A stretch of DNA of 64,000 bases from G963665545 sp963665545 (GTDB lineage: Bacteria > Pseudomonadota > Gammaproteobacteria > Xanthomonadales > SZUA-36). A program made the translations under genes and the position numbers. The stretch spans positions 434,001 to 498,000 of the forward strand of contig CAXXKZ010000004.1 in NCBI GenBank assembly GCA_963665545.2. Direction: 5' to 3'. The notes below the pieces were generated by a model, which worked only from the letters and a program-made list of their open reading frames with translations, did not search any database and had not been told where the DNA came from. Positions 1 through 9,084 of this stretch are shown one piece after another (positions within the stretch are counted from its first letter, which is position 1; the number at the start of each line of letters is the position of its first letter).

Positions 1-659
1 TTCATTGCCTTGTGTACCTGAGCGCAGGCCCACATATCCTCCAGCATCGAATCGCCCGATTCCACCGGGTGCGTCCCCAGGTCGGCAAGCGAGATCGGTG
101 CATCACCTTTTCTGTTAAATCGCCCTTTGAATTCAAACGACCGCTTCATCGCTTCCACCGCCCCCGGCATCACCCGGGCGCGTGATTCCACGATGGTTCG
201 GTCGACAGCAACCGGAATGGCGTGGAATGAGCTCCAGTTGTAGGCCATCCCGGCCCAACCGATATTGGGGAAGAGCATGTGGAACTGGGCGCCGAAGTGT
301 TCAGGGTCGGCGAACAACGAGTCGCCGTCGGCGTAGCGGCGATAGGATTGCAAGATCGGGTGCGTAATTGAATGGCTGACCTCCTCAAGATCGAGGCCGA
401 TTTTCTCTTCGAATCTTGATGCAGTGGCAATGTCTGTACCGCTGAAATCCCAGGCCATACCGACATCGCGCCACGCCCCCCAGGACAGTGCGCAGGACAG
501 CCCACTGTGATTTTGTTGCCGGCGTCTTGCTAACCGGTCAAGCACTGCGTTGGCCGCAGCATAATCGACCTGACCCTGCCCCGGCAGCATTGACGCCTGG
601 GATGAGAAATAGATGAAGAGGTCCAGCGACTGATGTTCGAACAGTTCCTCCAGGATGTT
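1..659 (-). pseudogene. PKS fragment 3: end of KR and following region, frameshifted, runs off window
   Basis: This stretch is open on the minus strand from base 659 to the window edge. It continues the ketoreductase (KR) domain of the upstream PKS in a different frame. Its first residues read NILEELFEHQSLDLF, then a KR active-site block with the serine in FIYFSSQ and the tyrosine and asparagine in QVDYAAANAVLD, then SWGAWRDVGMA. About 130 further residues follow, containing HPIL and VMPGA, which faintly recall the start of a DH domain but are not enough to assign one. One extra base near 660 (ACC-T-AAC) separates it from the preceding fragment. No start codon of its own is evident, so it is probably the continuation of a broken gene. 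The true end lies outside the window. Confidence 0.7.
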
Positions 660-1833
660 AGGTAGAAAGCACCTTGGCGGCAAACACCTTGCCCGTTTTT
701 TCGCGGGTTTTTTGCAGCGCCGGCCCATCGTCAACCACACCGGCGGCATGCAACACGCCGTGGATCTGCCCGTGATTGGGGCCGAAAACCCTTATAGCTT
801 CGCTGACCACCTGCTGCATCTCGTCTCTGTCACTGGCATTGGCGCGGACGATCAACAGCTCTGCACCTCGTTCCAGCAGCGGCGACAGAATCCGGATGGC
901 CCGACCGATTTTGCTGTCCTGGTCGATGTAGTCAGGCCACTCATCACGCGGCGGCGGCTCCCAGCGTGAGGTCAACACCAGGCGGGCATTGCGTGTATTA
1001 AACAGATGTTCGGCGAATTTGAGGCCCAGGCCGCCGACACCGCCCGTAATCAGTACCGTGCCGCCTAAACGCAGGCACGGCAGTCCGCCGACCAATTCCG
1101 GCAGTTCGAACAATTCCTGCGTGTAGCGGCCGTCGGCACGCAAGGCGGTCAGGGCGTGCTTCGAGTCTGCGGCTGCTTCGCGGAAAATGTCTTCCACCAG
1201 GTCACTGCCGGCGGGGACATCGATACAGCGCATCGAAAGCCCGCGTATTTCCTGGGGCATCACCTGGCATGGCGGTAGCAGAGCGCCTTTTTCCGGATGC
1301 AATGCATCGGTGGCAGTGTCAACCTGAGACAAGCCGTCGGTATAAACCTGGACACTAACCTGCCGCACCATCCTGCAGTCATGGGCTGCCTGAACCAATG
1401 CAATCAGCGTGAAAAAGCCCCGGTCAAAGGCCCAGCGAAATGCCGCAACATCGGTTTCGGGCGCTTCTTCTTCGCTGATTGTCCAGAAATGCAGTACGCG
1501 AAGCTCCTCATTTTCATCCAGCTCAAACTCGGCCAATACCCGACGCAGGTCCTGTCTGGACCCGGGCCTGGATTCATAGTGATCCTTAGCAATTTGGCCA
1601 AAGCCATCACCGGTCTCAAGCGCCACGACCCTGCCGGCATGTTCCCTGAGCCTGACGATCAGCTGGTCGGCCAGCCCTTCATCATCTGCAAATACCAACC
1701 ACTGACCCGCGTGACCCACCTGTTCTTCGGCCGAGAGTTGCCTTTCTTGCCAGCCTGGCTCATAGAGATGTGCGGGATAGTGGTGCGCTGAATCGCCCGG
1801 ATCCCCTGAGCGGTTCTGCCAGTAATGGAGATG
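658..1833 (-). pseudogene. PKS fragment 2: KR structural and catalytic subdomains
   Basis: This is the middle part of the type I PKS, in the same frame as the KS-AT fragment and separated from it only by one TAG. It begins HLHYWQN, the usual sequence after the LPTYPF-Q boundary of an AT linker. A KR structural subdomain follows (YEPGWQER onward), then the Rossmann NADPH motif TGGVGGLG near the middle and the HAAGVVDD loop. It ends at a TAA (658-660) right after AAKVLST, the point where KR domains normally continue into the active-site region. The remainder is found one base out of frame in the next fragment. The protein could only be made by readthrough or reinitiation, so I call it a broken gene rather than a separate CDS. 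A sequencing error cannot be excluded. Confidence 0.75.
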
Positions 1834-4530
1834 CTAGAACGGGTATGTGGGCAGCGCTGCCATGCGGGTGCTGTCCTGCTTGCTGTCGCGGGTGCTGCCA
1901 TGGCCAAACTGCTTTGACCAATCGACCTCTGCGCCCAGTCGCCATATTTCTCCCAATGCATCAAGCGCCAGAAGATTCGCTTTGGCCGCGACGTCGTCAC
2001 GGGGTCGATATAAGGGGGTAACCGTGTCGCGGCTGGCATCGTGCTGGCTGACCAAACCGGTCAACACCCTGCCCGGACCTATTTCCACAAAAATCGGGTT
2101 GTCCTCAGTCAGGAAGTTGGCCACGCCGGCCGAGAAACTGACAGGCTGGCGGCGCTGGTCAACCCAGTAATCCGGATCACAAGCCTGAGCCGCCGTCAGC
2201 GGTAGCCCGGTCACATTGGAAATCGTGGTCATGTGCGGTGCGCTGAATTTAAATTTGGCCAGTTCGGTTCTGAATGCCTCAATCGTCGGATCCAGCATTC
2301 TCGAGTGGAAAGCATGAGAAGTATTGAGCATTCGATGGCCGATCCCTTTTGCCCCCAGCTCGGCCACAAAACGATTCATCGCATCCACAGGTCCGGCAAC
2401 GGCGTTGCTGGTTGGACTGTTCATGGCAGCCAAATCCAGGTCCGTCGGCAGCAGCGCCAGCACCTCGTCCAGCGGCAGAAAAATCGCCACCATCGATCCC
2501 GGTGCGGACTCTTGCATCAGGCGGCTGCGCAAAGCCACCAGTCTCAGGCCGTCATCAAGCGGGAAAACCCCGGCAAAACAAGCCGCCACCAACTCACCAA
2601 GGGAGTGGCCCAACATACCCACCGGCTTGACGCCCCAATGCATCAAAAGTTTACCCAGGGCGTATTCCACCATGAACAAGGCCGGTTGCGCGATGTAGGT
2701 CTGTGCCAGGGCCTGTTTTGCTTCTTCATCCGAGCTGCCACTCGCCAGGTAGATCTTTTCTCGCAAATCGAATCCCAATTCCTGTTGGAAGAAATCCGCA
2801 CAGTAATCGATGGCCGTGCGATATACAGGTTCGTTGTCGTATAGGGCCTGCCCCATGCCGGGGACCTGCGAGCCCTGGCCCGGAAATAGAAAAATGACGG
2901 GGCGTCCGGCTTCGACCCTGCCGGCCAAAGCCTTCAAACCTCGCAGCCGTTGTGACACAGGTGTTTTCGATTGCCCGTCGATGGTCACATGGCAACGAAA
3001 ATCCATCGCCTGCCGCCCGCTTTGCAGCGTGTGGGCGATATCCGCAAGCGGCGTTGCCGGGTGCTCATCGATGAACAAAGCCAAATCCGAGATCCGGCGC
3101 TTCAAGGCCGGCTGGGATTTTGCAGAGAGCACCAGCAGGTGGTTGCTGCCACCGAGCTTGCTGCCTCCAGCCAAATCCGCCAGGTCAGGCGGCTCATGGC
3201 CTGCAATGACGAGATGGGCGTTGGCGCCACCGAACCCAAACGCTGACACGCTGGCACGTCGTGCAGAGGCATTCTGTTCCCAGGGCCTGGCTTTGGTGTT
3301 GACGAAAAAAGGGCTGTTCTCGAAGTCTATTTTCGGATTGGGATTTTCGAAATTCGCGACCGGTGGCAACACCCCGTTGGAAACGACCAGGCATGCCTTG
3401 ATCAGGCTCACCACGCCCGCTGCTGATCCCAGGTGTCCGACGTGCCCTTTGACAGAACCCAGCGCGCAGTAACCCGTGTCGGCGGAATACTCTTGAAATA
3501 CCTCGGTCAGGGAATTCACTTCGATCGGGTCGCCAATTCTGGTACCGGTACCATGACATTCAACGTATCCGATGCTGCGGGGATCCAGTCCGGCCTCTTC
3601 AACCGCGTGGCTGATCGCCCGTTTCTGCCCCGCTGTAGTGGGGGCGGAAAAGCTCTGTTTCTCTTCGGGGTTGCCATCGTTCGAATACCCCGACCCCAGA
3701 ATGACACCGTGAATGGGATTGCCGTCCTTGATGGCGTCGTCCAGTCGCTTCAAGACAACCGCTGCGACCCCATTGCCAAAAATGGTGCCGTCTGCGCCGG
3801 CATCGAAAGGCCGGACCTTGCCGGAAGAAGAGGCCATACCGTCTATCACGGAGCGGTAGTAGGGCAAACGCGGAAAATCAACGCGGCATCCGCCGGCAAT
3901 GGCTGTCGAGCACTCATTCAGGCGCAGGTTTTGCACCGCCAGGTGAATCGCCAACAGCGATGTGGCACAGGTCGCCATCGTGGTGATACTGGGGCCAGTC
4001 AGATTGAGGGCATAGGAGACCCGCAGGCTGAAGTAGTCGGCGGAATTCCCCAGGCGGCGGGTCAGCGCGCTGCCCTTGTCCCCATGCTGGTAAAGATTCT
4101 GCGTCAGGTAAGAATATTCATTGGATTCAGTTCCGGCAAAGACACCCGTTCTTTGATCCGTGTCGCCTGGCACCACTGCAGCATGCTCCATCGCCTCCCA
4201 GGCACATTCCAGGAACAGACGATGGCCGGGATCCAATTGCTCGGCCGCCGATTCCGACACGCCAAAAAAATCGGCATCAAAGTATTCAACACCCTCCAGT
4301 ACCGGCTTTGCAGGCACCATCGTTGGGTCGGCTAAATCTTCGGGGAACACGCCAGCGCGCTCGAGCTGGGCGCGACTGGGGCGGAACAGGCAGTCCTCGG
4401 TGCGCTGCAAATTATTCCAGAATTGCTCGAGCGTATGCGCGCCAGGCACCCTGAGCGCCATACCAATCACCGCTATGGGGATTGCCGACTCAGACACCAC
4501 AGTCTGCCATGGCCAGGAATTCCTTCGCAA
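1834..4530 (-). CDS. Type I polyketide synthase, KS-AT part (ends at in-frame amber)
   Basis: The ketosynthase occupies about residues 15-445, with active Cys188 (TMATCATSLLA), His326 (HGTGT) and His366 (KGHVGHLGSAAG), so all three catalytic residues are present. The acyltransferase occupies about residues 545-830, with PGQGSQ, the nucleophile in GHSLGE (Ser643) and HAFHS (739-743), the last favouring malonyl-CoA. The frame stops at TAG (1834-1836) exactly where LPTYPF is normally followed by Gln, and it stays open beyond, so a CAG to TAG change is likely. The longest start is TTG 4530. GTG 4497, just before SESAIPIAVIG, fits family N-termini better and overlaps the stop of a 42-codon ORF, which would suggest translational coupling. 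With the Sfp enzyme and ACP-TE gene nearby, it would extend a polyketide by one reduced unit. Confidence 0.85.
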   Translation of the reverse strand: MRRNSWPWQTVVSESAIPIAVIGMALRVPGAHTLEQFWNNLQRTEDCLFRPSRAQLERAGVFPEDLADPTMVPAKPVLEGVEYFDADFFGVSESAAEQLDPGHRLFLECAWEAMEHAAVVPGDTDQRTGVFAGTESNEYSYLTQNLYQHGDKGSALTRRLGNSADYFSLRVSYALNLTGPSITTMATCATSLLAIHLAVQNLRLNECSTAIAGGCRVDFPRLPYYRSVIDGMASSSGKVRPFDAGADGTIFGNGVAAVVLKRLDDAIKDGNPIHGVILGSGYSNDGNPEEKQSFSAPTTAGQKRAISHAVEEAGLDPRSIGYVECHGTGTRIGDPIEVNSLTEVFQEYSADTGYCALGSVKGHVGHLGSAAGVVSLIKACLVVSNGVLPPVANFENPNPKIDFENSPFFVNTKARPWEQNASARRASVSAFGFGGANAHLVIAGHEPPDLADLAGGSKLGGSNHLLVLSAKSQPALKRRISDLALFIDEHPATPLADIAHTLQSGRQAMDFRCHVTIDGQSKTPVSQRLRGLKALAGRVEAGRPVIFLFPGQGSQVPGMGQALYDNEPVYRTAIDYCADFFQQELGFDLREKIYLASGSSDEEAKQALAQTYIAQPALFMVEYALGKLLMHWGVKPVGMLGHSLGELVAACFAGVFPLDDGLRLVALRSRLMQESAPGSMVAIFLPLDEVLALLPTDLDLAAMNSPTSNAVAGPVDAMNRFVAELGAKGIGHRMLNTSHAFHSRMLDPTIEAFRTELAKFKFSAPHMTTISNVTGLPLTAAQACDPDYWVDQRRQPVSFSAGVANFLTEDNPIFVEIGPGRVLTGLVSQHDASRDTVTPLYRPRDDVAAKANLLALDALGEIWRLGAEVDWSKQFGHGSTRDSKQDSTRMAALPTYPF

Positions 4531-4618
4531 CTTCTTTGGCCATGCTCGACAGGCACGAGGGAGCCCATTCTTGGACCCTTTTTGGGCGCGCCCTGATCAA
4601 CTGATTTGCTCGTACCAT
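4490..4618 (-). CDS. Possible short leader ORF overlapping PKS start
   Basis: A 42-codon ORF beginning MVRANQLIRARPK and ending EFLAMADCGV. Its TGA (4490-4492) lies a few bases past the GTG codons at 4500 and 4497 that may start the PKS. I recognise no family. The arrangement would suit translational coupling, but the length is within chance expectation and no ribosome binding site is obvious before its ATG. It is reported because it bears on the choice of PKS start. Confidence 0.2.
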   Translation of the reverse strand: MVRANQLIRARPKRVQEWAPSCLSSMAKEVAKEFLAMADCGV

Positions 4619-4772
4619 CATTCGTGCGATAAATGATTACATGAATCCATTCACCACACCAGAATTCGCTACCCTTGGGGCTGCGCCTGATTCATGAATG
4701 AGAGCTGCTATGCTTTCAATTGGCCCATGGGCAGTTATGATGTTTTTCCGAGTGACCGATTGGAGATTGACG

Positions 4773-5066
4773 ATGAGCAAAATACTATTAGCCGCAATGT
4801 TTCTAACGCTTTTTGCATCAGCGAACATGTATGCCCGAGACCACCATGAAGCACCTGCCAAATGCCCGGCCTTGCAAGCCTCAACACTTTTTGTTGCCGA
4901 CAAGACGGGTTCCCGGAAGCAAGGCAGCGCAGAAAAAATCAGTGAAACGCACAAGACCGCAGAAGCCCAGGGCTGGGATTTCAAGGATCTTGAAATCTAC
5001 ATCGAAGATGGAGATTTGCAGGGCTTCTTTATTACCTACACCCGGCCGCATCCCTGCAACAGTTAG
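4773..5066 (+). CDS. Small secreted protein of unknown function
   Basis: A 97-residue protein whose start is set by GGAG seven bases before ATG 4773. Residues 1-21 (MSKILLAAMFLTLFASANMYA) form a clear signal peptide with an AxA-like end. The mature part is small and polar, has two cysteines (one near its start, one near its end) and a WDFKDLEIYIEDGDL stretch, and ends with a short PHPCNS tail. I do not recognise the family. It reads away from the PKS and ends 32 bases before the phosphopantetheinyl transferase, so the two plus-strand genes are probably co-transcribed. A periplasmic accessory role is possible, but nothing in the sequence shows it. Confidence 0.6.
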   Translation: MSKILLAAMFLTLFASANMYARDHHEAPAKCPALQASTLFVADKTGSRKQGSAEKISETHKTAEAQGWDFKDLEIYIEDGDLQGFFITYTRPHPCNS

Positions 5067-5098
5067 TGGCGGCAGAGGGCAAAATAAATTGGAGGTCA

Positions 5099-5812
5099 AT
5101 GCAGCTTCCGGCCCGCCTGCAAGACGATGAAGTGCATGTCTGGGCAGTCGATCTCGCACCGTCCAGACAACGGCTGTGCTTTTATCAGAACCTGCTGTCT
5201 CCAGCTGAGCTCAAGCGGGCATCGCGCTTTCACCGCGACACCGATCGTCACGCCTGGATGGTGGCCCGGGGGTTTCTTCGGCATGTGCTTGGCCACTACG
5301 CGGAATGCGCACCTCGTGACCTGCCCATCAGTGTGGGCGAGCACGGCAAGCCGCAGCTGTCCGGCCGTCGCCTCGATTTCAGCATGTCGCATTCACGTGG
5401 GGTGGGTTTGCTGGCCATTGCCCGCAACTGCAGCGTTGGCGTCGATGTGGAATGGATAGACCCCTCCAAGGTCACTGACCGTTTCGCAAGGCACTGTTTT
5501 TCACGTACCGAATACAGGCACTTTAAGGCCGTCGAACGCCAACTGCGGACCCGCGCATTTTTCAACGGCTGGACACGTAAGGAAGCCTTTATAAAAGCGC
5601 TGGGCCAGGGCCTGAATTATCCGCTGAGTGATTTCGATGTCAGCCTGAAGCCGGAAGCGCCGGCCCGATTGATTCGTATCGAAGGCAGTGCAAGCAAGGC
5701 CATGCAGTGGACGATGCACAACACCACGCCTTGCCGTGCGTATGCCGGCGCTGTCGTGGCTGGTGGCCGCGGCTGGAAGCTTGCCTGCTTCGTCCAGCCG
5801 CGGGAATGTTGA
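5099..5812 (+). CDS. Sfp-type 4'-phosphopantetheinyl transferase
   Basis: A cytoplasmic enzyme that moves the phosphopantetheine arm of CoA onto the serine of carrier proteins. The signature is complete: GVDVEW at 114-119 supplies the Mg-binding Asp and Glu, and WTRKEAFIK at 158-166 supplies the second Glu and Lys. The basic FSMSHSRG segment near residue 95 is the usual CoA-contact region. At 237 residues it has the normal Sfp length. I chose ATG 5099, which has GGAGG close upstream; a GTG at 5066 in the same frame would add 11 residues. The ACP-TE gene starts eight bases after its stop. It probably activates that carrier domain and any carrier domain of the PKS. Confidence 0.9.
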   Translation: MQLPARLQDDEVHVWAVDLAPSRQRLCFYQNLLSPAELKRASRFHRDTDRHAWMVARGFLRHVLGHYAECAPRDLPISVGEHGKPQLSGRRLDFSMSHSRGVGLLAIARNCSVGVDVEWIDPSKVTDRFARHCFSRTEYRHFKAVERQLRTRAFFNGWTRKEAFIKALGQGLNYPLSDFDVSLKPEAPARLIRIEGSASKAMQWTMHNTTPCRAYAGAVVAGGRGWKLACFVQPREC

Positions 5813-5819
5813 TTGGAAC

Positions 5820-6941
5820 ATGCGCACCGCCCGATCCCAACTTACACCACAAGCCCTCGAGACCGAGATCGACCGCCGTTGGCGCCAAATCCTAGAACTC
5901 GATGGGGATGGCGATGGCAACCTCTTGTCCGAAGACTTCTTTGACCTGGGTGGAAGCTCTCTGCAGGCGTTGCAACTTTTGACCGGGATCGAGGATGAAT
6001 TGGGTTTCGCGGTGCCGCTGATGGCTTTTGCATTGCACCCCACGAAGGCGGGACTGCTGGAAGCGCTGCGGCCTGCCGAGCCGCAAATATCGGTACCAGG
6101 ACAGGTGCCAGCGGCATCTGTTTGCCCAGCCACATCATTGGTTCCAATGAAGCCCGACGGCAGCCGCAAGCCGTTTTTCTTCATTCATGCCGAGTTTGGG
6201 CATACCCTGTTTGCCCAGGGCCTGGCGCGGGCACTGGACTCGGAACAGCCAATGTACGGCCTTCAATCGCGTGGGCTCGATGGCAGCGAAGAGCCCTTCA
6301 CGAAATTGCCGCATATGGCTTCGTACTACATCGATCTGATCAAGACGATTCAACCTTCAGGGCCCTATCGATTGGGTGGTTTCTGTATGGGCGCACTGCT
6401 GGCGCTGGAGATGACCAACCAGTTGCAGGACCGTGGCGAAGACGTTTCCCACCTGGCTATATTCAGCACAGATGCGTCATGGATAAACATTCACGGTTTC
6501 GGCGATCAGGTGAATTATCACCGGCGCGAAATGGGCAATCGCAGCATGCTCGGCAAAGGGCGCTATTTGTGGGCCAGAATCCGTTTCAGGATCTATCGTT
6601 GCTGGTCGGGATTGGTTTGTCTGCTACGGAAATTTCTTCTGCCTCGTGGCAGATCGTTGTCCGCCAGGCTGCGCTACGTTTTTGTGGCAGAACTCAACTA
6701 CCGCGCCGGTTGGGATCTTCCAACCAAGCCCTATCGTGGGACGATTTCATACTTTCAGGGCGACGGCGATTCACTGCGCGATCCCCAACCCTTTTGGAGC
6801 CCATTGGCCGAGGGCGGTATCGAAATACACAGAGTTCGCGGAGAGTTGGGGCTCATTTTTTCTCCCGAAAACGTGGCCGGCCTGGCCGTTGAACTCAAGC
6901 AGAGCCTGTCCCGCCCCGCCGTTGCGACTGAATCGAGCTGA
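5820..6941 (+). CDS. Carrier protein-thioesterase didomain with Cys nucleophile
   Basis: A 373-residue protein starting at ATG 5820, just after the Sfp gene; the frame extends upstream but overlaps that gene. Residues 10-85 are an ACP/PCP with DLGGSSLQALQLL; Ser47 is the phosphopantetheine site. Residues 117-365 are an alpha/beta-hydrolase thioesterase of the PKS/NRPS release type (FFFIHAEFGHTLFAQGLARAL, YGLQSRGLDG). The nucleophile elbow reads GGFCMGA, so Cys189 replaces the usual Ser. The segment that normally carries the catalytic His (GxHxxxLxxP) reads RGELGLIFSPENV and has no His. The thioesterase may therefore be slow, specialised for lactone or acyl transfer, or impaired. It would release the product of the minus-strand PKS or of genes outside the window. 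Confidence 0.85.
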   Translation: MRTARSQLTPQALETEIDRRWRQILELDGDGDGNLLSEDFFDLGGSSLQALQLLTGIEDELGFAVPLMAFALHPTKAGLLEALRPAEPQISVPGQVPAASVCPATSLVPMKPDGSRKPFFFIHAEFGHTLFAQGLARALDSEQPMYGLQSRGLDGSEEPFTKLPHMASYYIDLIKTIQPSGPYRLGGFCMGALLALEMTNQLQDRGEDVSHLAIFSTDASWINIHGFGDQVNYHRREMGNRSMLGKGRYLWARIRFRIYRCWSGLVCLLRKFLLPRGRSLSARLRYVFVAELNYRAGWDLPTKPYRGTISYFQGDGDSLRDPQPFWSPLAEGGIEIHRVRGELGLIFSPENVAGLAVELKQSLSRPAVATESS

Positions 6942-8119
6942 CGATGTCCAGGTAGCGTGACATATGCCCCTCAGGCGTGCGCTCGGCCAGGTAGGTCTGG
7001 TAGGCCAGGTCTGACAGACGCTTGCGCAGGTCAGAATCTCTGGCCAGCCGGAGTACCTGATCAGCAAGCTCCGCCGTCGACCGGAAACACATGCCACCGC
7101 CAGATTGTTCCACCGCCTCTTTCAAAGAACCGATATCCCTGGTGATCACCAGAGTTGCGCAGGACCAGGACTCGCCAAGCACGAGCGCGCAAATTTCATA
7201 ACACATTGAAGGGATGATGGTCGCAATGGCCTGCTCATAAAGGGGCTTGAGCTCGCCATGCGGCAGCGCGCCGAGGAAGTGAATATTAGGGCTGCCTCCA
7301 GCCAGGGCCTTGAGCTGTTTCTCATAGCTGCCGCTGCCGGCGATAAGCAGGCTCAGATCGGGTGAACGGGCGAATAGCGGGATTACATCCTGCAGCCCTT
7401 TCAACTTTTCCAGCCTGCCGACGAAGAAGAAATACGCCGGCGCGACGGCTGGATGTTCATCCCGCTTCGCAGGCTCCGGCCAGAATGTCGCCAGGGGCAG
7501 TACTTCCGCATTCAGCTCAACGCCCCGCTGGCGGTGAAGCTCGATTGTAAATTCACTGCCGGCAAGAAACCTGTCCACTTGACCGAGCATCTTTTTCATC
7601 CACGCTTGATTACGCCACAATTGGGGTGGCCGGCGGTAGATCAGCTGACAGCGAAAACACTCTGGCCGATCGCAGGCGAAAGCATTGTTCTTGTACAGAA
7701 TGTGGGTGGGACAGACCAGCCAGTATTCGTGCAGCGTGTATAGCTTGACTGCCCTTCCCACGGCGAGCACATCCAGACCTCCGACCAGGGAAACGTTGTG
7801 ATAGTGGATCACGTCAAAATTACCCTGTTCAATAATTCTTTCAATGGCTTTCCGCTTCAAGCCCATTCGCCCGGTCTGCTGGGTCAGGATGGGGGGACAA
7901 GGCCCCAGCCCGGCTCTGCAGACTGTGAACGATAATGTCGGGGTGATCGGCGACTGAGGGGTTCGGCTCGGTCGCCAGCACATTGAATGCGTCGCGGCAG
8001 TGAATGACTTCTACGTGGTGCCCCATTTGCACCAGATGTTGTGACAATTGATAGACATACAGGGCGTCACCGCCGAAATGGTAGGGCGGATAAAACGTGG
8101 TCACCATGCAGAATTTCAC
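6895..8119 (-). pseudogene. GT4-family glycosyltransferase, frameshifted in G6 run
   Basis: The N-terminal domain starts MKFCMVTTFYPPYHFGGDALYVYQL, the classic GT-B opening with a GG loop. The C-terminal domain has FVGRLEKLKGLQDVI, AGSGSYEKQL and PSMCYEICALVLGES, the donor-sugar site with its E-x7-E pattern. The two halves are in different frames. The break falls in a C6 run on the coding strand (plus-strand G 7891-7896). Removing one C gives ..GALSPILTQQTGRMGLKRK.., which restores a normal enzyme of about 407 residues. A CxxC pair and further cysteines lie around the CPTHILYKNNAFACDRPECF stretch. It overlaps the deacetylase upstream by four bases, so the two form one operon. The lesion may be real phase variation, decay or a homopolymer read error. 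Confidence 0.75.
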
Positions 8120-8871
8120 CGCTGCATTAACTCCTGCTTGAAATCGCGCAGTATCTGGCGAAAACCCAGGTAACTTCCCAGGCCGCCCTGGCAGGCCTTT
8201 TCAAATCGGTGTTGCCGTTGAAGGTAATAGCCATCGATCCGCTTGAGGGTGTAGTCATCTTCGTCACTGCCAGCATGCCCCAGGCGTACTGTACAGGCGC
8301 GAATATAGTGGCGGGCGGCATTGTCGCGCACAGCCGGATTGAAGAACCCAAAAGGATAAGCCAGCGATTCAATCGCCACCTGGAGTTTCTGTTCCAGCCG
8401 GGTTTTGGAATTGCTCAGTTCGCGCTCAAGTTCTGCTTCGGTCAGCCTTCTCAAGTCCGGGTGCGTGCAGCTGTGAGAGCCGATTTCAAAACCGTAGCGG
8501 ACCAGTTCTTCGATATCGTTCCACCCCATTAAGGCTCGATCGATTGCCGAGTTCCTGGCGCACAGTTGCGATACGCTCAGACCGACCAGATCTGGCATCA
8601 CAAACGCTGTTGCCGAGAAGCCAAGTTTTGAGGTGACAGGCAATACCGCATCGAGCAGGCTGAGGTAGCCGTCGTCAAAGGTGAGGACAACGGCCTGGTC
8701 AGGGAAACTGCCGCTGCGATCCCGCTCGGCGAACGCCTTGCTGAGGCTGATTCCGGCGATATTATGGGCGGCCAGAAATTCCATCTGAGCTCGAAACAGG
8801 TCCACACTGGTAGAGATGACTGAGGGCTGTTGATCTACGGCGTGGTAGGTAATTATAGATATATAATTCAA
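8116..8871 (-). CDS. NodB-type polysaccharide deacetylase
   Basis: A 251-residue carbohydrate esterase 4 protein that would remove N- or O-acetyl groups from a glycan. The NodB motifs are present: TFDDGY (metal Asp and base Asp), SHSCTHPDL (HSxTHxxL, two metal His) and the YPFGFFN block. There is no signal peptide, so it acts in the cytoplasm or on a lipid-linked intermediate. The start appears to be TTG 8871; no ATG is available upstream in frame before a stop. TATAAT at 8905-8900 on the same strand would give a very short leader. Its stop overlaps the glycosyltransferase ATG, so both probably act on the same surface or exported sugar. Confidence 0.85.
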   Translation of the reverse strand: MNYISIITYHAVDQQPSVISTSVDLFRAQMEFLAAHNIAGISLSKAFAERDRSGSFPDQAVVLTFDDGYLSLLDAVLPVTSKLGFSATAFVMPDLVGLSVSQLCARNSAIDRALMGWNDIEELVRYGFEIGSHSCTHPDLRRLTEAELERELSNSKTRLEQKLQVAIESLAYPFGFFNPAVRDNAARHYIRACTVRLGHAGSDEDDYTLKRIDGYYLQRQHRFEKACQGGLGSYLGFRQILRDFKQELMQR

Positions 8872-8899
8872 AAGTTTGAACCGATTATCTCGAATACTT

Positions 8900-8905
8900 A
8901 TTATA
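8900..8905 (-). promoter_or_regulatory. Possible -10 box for deacetylase-glycosyltransferase operon
   Basis: A perfect TATAAT reads leftward 28 bases before the TTG start of the deacetylase. No good -35 hexamer is seen at the right distance, so this is a weak call. The divergent gap it lies in (8872-9084) otherwise holds nothing I recognise. Confidence 0.3.
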
Positions 8906-9084
8906 CAAGTGAAGCGTCACGACCCTGTCTGTACAGGCTGATGATACCAGTTGCGCAGCCCTGGACCGGGTCGTGTAAGGGATGAACCTTGGTGATTGGG
9001 CACGATAACTGGGACAATAGCACCACAGGTCAAAGAAGCCTGTCCAAAGACTCATCTCCAGACCATGAATGCGAAGACACGAAC

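Noticed and set aside
1834..1836. Amber codon as recoded amino acid (pyrrolysine or similar)
   Set aside because: The position is a conserved Gln in PKS linkers, one base change explains it, and no pyrrolysine machinery is in the window.
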